DNA from: Bacteroidales bacterium UBA4284
GTDB lineage: Bacteria > Bacteroidota > Bacteroidia > Bacteroidales > UBA932
Direction of reading: 5' to 3'
DNA: 14,144 bases
Assembly (NCBI GenBank): GCA_002395925.1
Contig: DGVM01000200.1
Location: forward strand, 1-14,144
In this document: piece after piece, positions 1-7,500 of the stretch
How positions within the stretch are numbered: position 1 is the stretch's first letter
How the letters are laid out: every line of letters begins with the position of its first letter
Notes under the pieces: generated by a model
The model's input: only the letters and a program-made list of their open reading frames with translations
Database searches by the model: none
What the model was told of the DNA's origin: nothing
Translations under genes and position numbers: made by a program

Positions 1-2
1 TG

Positions 3-3000
3 TACAAGACCGTGATTGACTACGTGCCCGATTCGACAGTCTCCGGCAACATCCGCGGACGCGTCACATGCGCCGGTGCGGGAGTGCCCGGGGTGCTCGT
101 GTCCGACGGTATCGAGATCGTCCAGACCGACGCCGACGGCTACTACGCCATCCAGTCCGAAAAGTACTGGGGCTACGTATTCATCACCATTCCTTCCGGA
201 TACGAGGTGTACACCGACGGCATCCTTCCCAAGATCTGGAAACCCGTCTCCACCGACAAGGACGCCGTTGACACCCAGGATTTCGAACTTATCCCTGCAA
301 ACAACGACGACTACACCCTCTTCGTGCTGGGCGACATGCACCTGGCGCGCCGCACCGGTGACCTTGCCCAGTTCGAAAAGGTGGCGGGCGACCTTCGCAA
401 GGCGATGAACGCCGCCCCCGGCAAGGTCTATGTGCTCACCCTGGGCGACATGACCTGGGACATGTACTGGATTGCCAACAATTACGGCTTCGCCGATTAT
501 CTGCTGACGGTAAACGGCTACTTCGCCGGCATCCCGTTCTTCCATACGATGGGCAACCACGACAACGAGATGGAGGTCGCAGGAGACTACCTCAAAGCCA
601 TCAAGTACACGCAGAACCTCGCGCCCGACTACTATTCCTTCAACCTCGGCAAGATCCACTACATCGTGATGGACAATATGGACTTTACCGGTGTGGAGCC
701 CGGCGAGGACAACCGCAGCAAGTACGCCAAGAACTTCACCGCGGCTCAGCTCGAATGGCTCCGCAAGGACCTCTCGTACGTGGACAAGTCCACCCCCGTC
801 TTCGTTACCGCCCATGAGCCCCTGGCGCACCCTTCCGGCCTCAGCTGGAACGAACAGCTCGACGGCAAGGACGCCGACCTGGACACCTTCATCGGCATCT
901 TCGACGGCTACAACGTAAGGTACCTCAGCGGTCATACCCACAACCTGTTCAACAAGGACTGGACTTCGACCTTCACGGAGCACAACAGCGGCGCCCTCTG
1001 CGCCAGCTGGTGGTGGTCGGGCTACATCACCCCCGGCATCCATATCGCCCAGGACGGTGCTCCCGGCGGATGGACCGTGTGGAATGTCAACGGCACCGAT
1101 TGCACCCATTACTACCAGGCCGCCTGCCAGCCCCGCGAGTATCAGTTCCGTGCCTACGACATGAACAGGGTCAAGGCGACCATCACGGAAGACCTGTCTT
1201 CCCATACCGGCTACCCCAAGTACTACAACCATATCCAGGAATACGGAAATAACGTGATCCTTGTGAACGTATGGGATTACGACGACGACTGGACAGTCGA
1301 GATTTCCGAGAACGGCTCGCCGCTGAATGTATCCGAAGTGGGAGTCTATGACCCCCTTCACATCTATGCGATGACGATTCCGCGCCTGAACAAATGGAAT
1401 ACCACCACCTTCAGCACGGCCAAATGGCGCCACTTCTTCAAGGCTACCGCCTCTGCAGCGGACACCCCTGTGACGGTAAAGGTCACCGACCGCTACGGCA
1501 ACGTATTCACCGAGACGATGAACCGTCCCAAGGAGTTTACCATCGACGAATACAAGAACGAGAATGAGTACCAGAAGCCTGAGGCTCAGTTCGTAAAGGC
1601 GTCGTCATCATCCCTTGTCTTCGGCTGGGCCCTCGGCGGTACTCCTGCGGAAGATGCTGCTTTGCCGTATAAACTGGAACTCTTCCGCGATGCCGCCTGC
1701 TCCGACCTTCAGGTGTCCTTCGACATTCCCGCGGGCAACTCCTGCTGGGACGGCAAGGCCCTCCGCTTCACATTCGGCGGCCTCACCCCTTCGACTACAT
1801 ACTATTTCAAGGTGCATAACGCCAGGAACGGCGACGTGTCCGATGTCGTCTCCGGTACGACCGAGGCGTTCACAGTGGTCGATCCTTCGACGGTAACCAA
1901 CGCCGGAGCAGGCGACGTCATCCTTGCCGAGGACTTCAGCGAGATTGCCTGGGGGGCCGATATGCTTGCCGATGCTGCCGGCTTCATTCCTTCAGGCAAA
2001 CCCCTGGAGCCGTTAAGCGGCAATTATTCAACAGGTGACGGTAGTTTCCAGGTTTATGACAATACTTCAGGCCGTATTTACGGCGAGACCAGAGTAAATC
2101 CCGACAAGAGACTCTATAACTGGGGCTTCTTCGGCAATAGCTCTGTGTACGCCTATGCCGGTTATCTCCGCGTTGGCTCATCGTCCTCCGGCGCGCGCAC
2201 CCATATCGTCTCTCCGGCACTTTCCGGTATCCCTGAGGGAAAGAAAGCAACCGTGGATGTTACCGTAACTTCCAGCGTATATAACAGTGGCGCTGATGTA
2301 GCTGTCTTCGTCAATGACCGTTCCGCACTCAAGCTTGTCCTTGCGCCGGACCAGAAAGAAAGTACGGATCCCAAGTTCTCCAGTTCCGGCGGCAAGTACA
2401 CCGGTGCTTCGCTCACTGGTGGCCATCCGCTTGGCACGGAGGTAAAGAGCTGGACCACCAAAACTATAAGGATAGAGGGTGTAAACAGCAACAGCTGCCT
2501 GGTCATCGGTTCATACGAAAACATCGACACCAAGAACCGCTTCTTCCTGGACGACGTGAAAGTTCAGATTGTAAGCCTGGAAGACATCCCTGAAGCGGCT
2601 CCCATAGAAGCCGAATGTACAGCCACCACTTCTTCCACCCTTGTATTCACCTGGACGGAAGGTAATGGCGCATCGGCCGATGTCGCCAATGCTTATACAG
2701 CCACCCTGTACAAGGATGCCGCATGCACCGTTATTGACCAGTCTTTCGATTTCCCTGCCGAACTCGGCGCATGGAAGGGAAAGCAGCCATGCTACATATT
2801 CGGCGGCTTGCAGCCTTCTACCGATTACTGGCTCAAAGTCAAGGACACCACCAACAATCTGGAATCCGACGCCGTCAAAGCCACGACTGATGATTTTACC
2901 ATCGTGGAGATGCCTTCGTCCATAACGGAAACAGGCGTGGCCCTTGCAGAAGACTTCGGAGAAATCCGCTGGGAATTCGACCATATCACAACTGCCATTG

Positions 3001-4373
3001 GATTCCGGCCCAGCGACAATTCAAGTTTCGCCAATACTGGAGTAAAGACCAGTGAAAACAATTCTACCAACTACATCTACGGCGGTTATCATTACTCCGG
3101 CGGCGGAGAAATGACATTCAAGGGCCCCGTGAATGCGCTTAACAACAGTCGCCTTGCAGGCTGGCTGTCCGACTCCAACGTTTATATCCATCCGGGTTAT
3201 CTCAAGCTTGGAACAAGCAGTGCCCGCGGATGGATTCTCACCCCTGAATTCACCGTTCCGGCAGGCAAGAAGGCAACAGTAAAGGTTACCATTACCGGAG
3301 GCCGCCTTAATTCCAGCCAGGACAGTAACTGGGGATTGGCTGTCCTCACTCCCGAGTTGGCCAAAGCCAATACGTCCGCTCACACAGCCTCATTTGACTG
3401 GCCGGAATCAACGGATCCGACGCTTTATCAGGAGATTTCCTTTACCAATAACAACTCGTGGGCTACCAAGAGTATTTCGGGCCTTGAACTCCGTTCCGGA
3501 GACAGGATTGCGTTTGGCGGAACATACGGAGGAGACTCCAAGAAAGGCCGTGTCTATATCAGCGATATGACGGTGGAGATTCTTTCAATCGATGACGATG
3601 TGAATGTAAACCGCACCACCAAGGTGAGCATCATCGGCGACAGCATCTCCACCTTCAAGGGCTGGTGCGACACCACAAAGGGCGGCGCCTACTATCCCAA
3701 GAGTGACGGCGACGTTTCCTCCGTTTCCGACACCTGGTGGTACCGGCTCATCTACAACAAGATGGACACCGGCATCTTCGAGAAGAACATCTCCGCCGGC
3801 AACACCACCGTCGTGCAGAACACCACCGGCGATTCCAGCGCATACTGGTACGGCTGGGATTTCGGCACACGGCTCCAGCAGCTTGGCATAGGCAATCCCG
3901 ACGTGGTCCTGATCCACGGAGGGACCAACGACTACGGTCACACCAGTTGGTACAACACTTCCGAGGAATTAATTGATGGCGTGGCCATGTCGGTATCATC
4001 ATTCCCGTCAAGCTCCCTGGGCGATCTTGACGCCATCTTCGATGTAGCCGATGCCGCCACGACGGTCTCGGATGCGGACGCACTCGACGGAACCAATTTC
4101 TGCTCTGCATATACCCGCCTGATCAGGATGATCCAGACCAGGCATCCTTCCGCCAAAATTGTATGCGTAATCGGCGATTACCTCAGGGGCGGACAGGGCG
4201 ATGCCATCAAGCTCATAGCCGCTCACTTCGGAGACGACAAGGTGCGCGTCGCCGACCTTCTGGGAGACGGCGTTTCCATTCCCAAATACAGCAACCCCCA
4301 TCCCAATGCCGCCGGAATGGCAAATATGGCGGATTACATCTACTCTAAAGTGGGGGCTTGGATTGACCAATAA
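3..4373 (+). CDS. Calcineurin-like metallophosphoesterase / SGNH hydrolase fusion (5' partial)
   Basis: Multidomain exported hydrolase. The frame is open to the left edge (Tyr-Lys-Thr before the GTG at 12), so the true start and probably a signal peptide lie outside. Residues are counted from the GTG. Residues 8-97 form a carboxypeptidase-regulatory/MetallophosN-like beta domain. The phosphoesterase core shows the metal ligands in order: GDMH 107-110, GD 145-146, GNHD 181-184, AH 267-268 and GHTH 307-310. A MetallophosC-like region runs to about 520. Two Fn3 plus jelly-roll modules follow (524-860 and 863-1200). The C-terminal domain is an SGNH hydrolase: GDS with Ser1211, a conserved Gly after NISA, GGTND 1303-1307 and HPN with His1430. 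Both active sites look intact, except that the residue three before His1430 is Ser rather than the usual Asp. The family chemistry is phosphate mono/diester cleavage plus O-deacylation; the substrate is unknown. It ends 22 bp before a small ORF. Confidence 0.9.
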   Translation, partial: YKTVIDYVPDSTVSGNIRGRVTCAGAGVPGVLVSDGIEIVQTDADGYYAIQSEKYWGYVFITIPSGYEVYTDGILPKIWKPVSTDKDAVDTQDFELIPANNDDYTLFVLGDMHLARRTGDLAQFEKVAGDLRKAMNAAPGKVYVLTLGDMTWDMYWIANNYGFADYLLTVNGYFAGIPFFHTMGNHDNEMEVAGDYLKAIKYTQNLAPDYYSFNLGKIHYIVMDNMDFTGVEPGEDNRSKYAKNFTAAQLEWLRKDLSYVDKSTPVFVTAHEPLAHPSGLSWNEQLDGKDADLDTFIGIFDGYNVRYLSGHTHNLFNKDWTSTFTEHNSGALCASWWWSGYITPGIHIAQDGAPGGWTVWNVNGTDCTHYYQAACQPREYQFRAYDMNRVKATITEDLSSHTGYPKYYNHIQEYGNNVILVNVWDYDDDWTVEISENGSPLNVSEVGVYDPLHIYAMTIPRLNKWNTTTFSTAKWRHFFKATASAADTPVTVKVTDRYGNVFTETMNRPKEFTIDEYKNENEYQKPEAQFVKASSSSLVFGWALGGTPAEDAALPYKLELFRDAACSDLQVSFDIPAGNSCWDGKALRFTFGGLTPSTTYYFKVHNARNGDVSDVVSGTTEAFTVVDPSTVTNAGAGDVILAEDFSEIAWGADMLADAAGFIPSGKPLEPLSGNYSTGDGSFQVYDNTSGRIYGETRVNPDKRLYNWGFFGNSSVYAYAGYLRVGSSSSGARTHIVSPALSGIPEGKKATVDVTVTSSVYNSGADVAVFVNDRSALKLVLAPDQKESTDPKFSSSGGKYTGASLTGGHPLGTEVKSWTTKTIRIEGVNSNSCLVIGSYENIDTKNRFFLDDVKVQIVSLEDIPEAAPIEAECTATTSSTLVFTWTEGNGASADVANAYTATLYKDAACTVIDQSFDFPAELGAWKGKQPCYIFGGLQPSTDYWLKVKDTTNNLESDAVKATTDDFTIVEMPSSITETGVALAEDFGEIRWEFDHITTAIGFRPSDNSSFANTGVKTSENNSTNYIYGGYHYSGGGEMTFKGPVNALNNSRLAGWLSDSNVYIHPGYLKLGTSSARGWILTPEFTVPAGKKATVKVTITGGRLNSSQDSNWGLAVLTPELAKANTSAHTASFDWPESTDPTLYQEISFTNNNSWATKSISGLELRSGDRIAFGGTYGGDSKKGRVYISDMTVEILSIDDDVNVNRTTKVSIIGDSISTFKGWCDTTKGGAYYPKSDGDVSSVSDTWWYRLIYNKMDTGIFEKNISAGNTTVVQNTTGDSSAYWYGWDFGTRLQQLGIGNPDVVLIHGGTNDYGHTSWYNTSEELIDGVAMSVSSFPSSSLGDLDAIFDVADAATTVSDADALDGTNFCSAYTRLIRMIQTRHPSAKIVCVIGDYLRGGQGDAIKLIAAHFGDDKVRVADLLGDGVSIPKYSNPHPNAAGMANMADYIYSKVGAWIDQ
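1581..2592 (+). repeat. Fn3 + jelly-roll module, copy A
   Basis: Protein-level repeat. The Fn3-like half carries CWDGKALRF and GLTPSTTYYFKV. The second half opens with VILAEDFSEIAW and has the landmarks AGYLRVGSS, IVSPAL and ATVDVTV, then a C-terminal DDVKVQIVSL strand. Copies B (2598-3610) and C (5336-6300, in the next large gene) share these landmarks. The beta-rich pattern suggests a carbohydrate- or surface-binding module; that role is inferred. Confidence 0.75.
2598..3610 (+). repeat. Fn3 + jelly-roll module, copy B
   Basis: This is the second tandem copy in the same protein. The Fn3 half contains KDAACTV, AWKGKQPCYIFGGLQPSTDYW and DDFTIVE. The jelly-roll half starts at GVALAEDFGEIRWEFD and contains VYIHPGYLKLGTSS, ILTPEF and ATVKVTI, then RVYISDMTVEILSI. 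It directly precedes the SGNH domain. In the IHPGY(L/I)KL stretch it is closer to copy C in the neighbouring gene than to copy A. Confidence 0.75.
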
Positions 4374-4395
4374 ACAACATTAACATAGTACCCAT

Positions 4396-4539
4396 ATGAT
4401 TACGAAACGCACTTATTCTTCGCCGGAATGCGATAGCGGATTGTTCCGGGACATCGCAATTCTGTGTGTCAGTACTGAGTTCGGGGCCGAACTCGACGAT
4501 CTTGTTGACAACACCGATACGGTTGAGTGGGACGGTTAA
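4396..4539 (+). CDS. Small ORF, 47 aa, unknown function
   Basis: An ATG-initiated frame ending in TAA, in the 179 bp gap between two large genes. It leaves 22 bp to the upstream stop and 13 bp to the downstream ATG, so spacing is operon-like on both sides. The product begins MITKRTYSSPE, has a short hydrophobic patch (IAILCV, residues 20-25) and ends in an acidic tail rich in Asp and Thr (residues 31-47). The basic start followed by Tyr-x-x-Pro resembles many short uncharacterised Bacteroidales peptides I recall near surface lipoprotein genes, but no defined family or function is claimed. It has no clear signal peptide or membrane span. Codon use is ordinary for the window. It could instead be a translated leader that couples expression of the lipoprotein gene. 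Conservation in relatives would decide. Confidence 0.55.
   Translation: MITKRTYSSPECDSGLFRDIAILCVSTEFGAELDDLVDNTDTVEWDG
4477..4494 (+). promoter_or_regulatory. Perfect 8-bp inverted repeat inside the small ORF
   Basis: GAGTTCGG and CCGAACTC are exact reverse complements separated by GG, so a short stable hairpin could form in the mRNA about 60 nt upstream of the lipoprotein start. No U-tract follows, so it is not a typical intrinsic terminator. The same bases encode EFGAEL of the small ORF, so the pairing may be coincidental. A role in coupling or RNA stability is only a possibility. Confidence 0.3.
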
Positions 4540-4552
4540 AAAGTATTGCCTT

Positions 4553-7500
4553 ATGAAAAAGATTCAACTCCTTTCAGCTGCAGTACTCTGCATCATCGCG
4601 GCCGCTTCCTGTGAAAAGGAAGTCGCCGGCCCCGAGGTTATAAGCACCACCATCAGCGCCAGTCTCCCTTCCTCCAAGACCGAACTTGGAGAAAAAGAGG
4701 GCAACGCCTGGCACAACTACTGGAAAGCCGGCGACTGCATCAGCGTCAACGGCGTCGCCTCCGAAGCCCTCGGCGACCAGGCCGGCGGCTCATCTTCGGC
4801 CAATTTCGTATTCAACGGAGTAGTCGCTGCGCCATATTATGCCGCATACCCTGCATCCGCAGTGTCCGGCTATGGCAGGGGCAGTGCAACCGTCACCGTT
4901 CCGGCGCAGCAGAAGTATGTCAAGGGTTCATACGACCCGGATGCGTTCGTGATGATCGGCGAGAGTTCAAAGGAAGGTTCCGTTGCGCTTTCGCCTGCAG
5001 TGAGCGTGTTCCACCTGAGCGTGACCGGCAACGGCTTCATCAGCAAGGTCAAGCTCACCGGTGCCGCCGATGCCGCACTGAGCGGTTCGTTCACCACCGA
5101 TTTCAGTTCCTGCACCCCTTCTGCCGCTTCCAACGTGGTAGAGATGGCTGCAGAGTCTCCGGCGGCTCTTCCCGCAGAATTCTTCATCTGCGTGCCCGCC
5201 GGCCTGAGCGGATCCGTCCAGGTTGAACTTACCGACCCCAACGGCGGCTCCAAGAGCGTGAAGGCCAACATCAAGGCCCCTCTCGCCGCCGGCGTCGTGT
5301 ACTCCCCGTCTGCCCTGTCCTACAATGTGTCTTCCGACCTTTCGATTACCGCCGAGGGCATCACCAGCTCCACGGCCGTCATCTGTGTCGCGGGTTCCCC
5401 TTCGGACGCATATACGTTCAATGTGTACTCCGACCAGGGCTGTACCTCGCTTGTTGACAGTTATGCCGTACCCGCAGGAAGTGCATGCTGGAGCGACAAG
5501 TCGCCCAGGTTCTGCATCAGCGGCCTCGAGTCGGGTACCACATATTATGTGAGGGTTTCCGACGATTCCTCATTCAAGCAGAGCAATGTACTGCCTGTCA
5601 CCACTACGCAGTTCATCATCGTGGAGGCCGGCAGCAATACCGCTTCCGTGGGCGACGTTATCCTTGCCGAAGACTTCAGTGAACTCCGCTGGGACTGCGA
5701 CCTCATAGGAGGCGGTGCAGGTTATTTTCCTACGTCACTGGATTCATTTACCAATTCTGAACCCGCTTCTTATCAGGCGGCGGCAACTTCCAATGAGAAA
5801 CAGCTCTCGTCGCAGGCCTCCGCACTGGCCGGCAGCCGTCTTGCACACTGGGCGCAGGGTGCCAACCCCAACCTTTACATCCATCCCGGATACATCAAGC
5901 TTGTGGGCAGCAGCAAGGTTACCCATATAGTGACTCCCGCCCTGGACAACATTCCCGTCGGTATGTTTGCAACCCTGGAGGTTGAGCTTACCGCCAGCGC
6001 ATACTACAGCGAGTCCAGCGGCTCCTTCTGCACCAAGAACGCAATCGTTGCCGTCCAGGCCCCCGGAGAATGGAATGAACTTACGGGCGAATCCAAGACG
6101 AACACCCTCGACCTCCAGACCAAGGTTGCTTCGGTAACGCTCAAGGAAGAAACGGCGTGGAACACCTATAAGGTGACGCTTTCCGGTGTGGCCAGGGGCT
6201 CCCGTCTTGCGTTCGGCGCTGCCAAGGACGTCACCAAGAACGACGCCCGCATGAACCTCAGCGACATCAAGATTACCATAAAGGACATCGAGGAAGACGT
6301 CTCCAACATTACAGTCAAGGACGACGCCACCTTCCAGAAGTTCGTGAACGCTGTGGCCGGCGGCAACAAGACCGTCAACGCCACTCTCAATCCGAGCGGC
6401 TCGACGCTGAACCTCTCTTCCTCCACAGTCAGTTCCTTTGAGTCCATAGAGGACTTCGAGGGCACCTTCGACGGCAACGGCAAGACCATCGCCGGCCTTA
6501 CCAAACCTCTGTTCGCAACCCTTATGGGTACAGTCAAGAACCTCACCCTCAATTCGACCGTCAAGTCCACTGATGCAGAAGACGCCAACTGGGGCATTTT
6601 CGCCAAGGTTCTCTCATCAGGCGAGGCTGTGGCAAGCATAATCAACTGCGAGGCTCAAGGCTCAGTTTCCTATACTCCTTCTTCGGCGCTTGAAAAGGAT
6701 TGCCAGTTGGGAGGCCTCGTGGGCAACAACAAGGGCGGTGCGATTTCCGGCTGTACCAACAAGGCTTCCGTCACGCTTGGTTCCAACGGACAGACCAACG
6801 CCAGCCAGGCTTCCGTCGGCGGCGTGGTCGGACGTACCCAGAAGAACGGCAGCTTCCAGGGCGAGATTACTGACTGCTCCAACAGCGGTACGGTCTCCTG
6901 CAATGCCGCACTCAGCGAGAATATCTACATAGGTGGCATCCTCGGATACCAGGTGGAGAAGAAGGAGTCCATCAGCGGCTGTACCAACAGCGGTACCGTC
7001 AGGCTCGGATACGGTTTCTCTACTGCAAAGGCTCTCCATATCGGCGGCGTAGTCGGTCTGGGCAAGGGCTTGATCGAGTCCTGCGAGAACCTCAGCGGCG
7101 GTGTAGTCACGACCGAAAACGGCAGCTCCGCCGGCACCTACCTCTGCCAGGGCGGTGTCGTGGGCCGTCTCAACCGCGATGTCGCCGACGTCACCTATAC
7201 CGGACTGTCCAATGCGGGTACCGTCAACGTCGGCGCAGGCGGCGGCAGCGAAGCCAGGCTTATCGGCGGCGTCGTAGGCCGTTGCGACGAAGGTGCAGCG
7301 CTTTCCGACCTCACCAACAGCGGAAATATCAATTATTCATCCACCGAGGCCCTGCCCACATATATCGGCGGCGTGGTAGCCAGCAACACCACTGCGGAAC
7401 TCAGCCTGGAGAACTGCAGCTCTACCGGTGGCACGCTGACTTACTCCGGTGAAACTGCCAAGGGTCCTTTATATATCGGCGGCGTCGTAGGTTACTCCAC

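Noticed and set aside
4466..4552. Upstream GTG start for the GLUG lipoprotein
   Set aside because: It would place 29 non-signal residues before the lipoprotein signal and overlap the small ORF. The ATG at 4553 gives a normal lipobox at Cys20.
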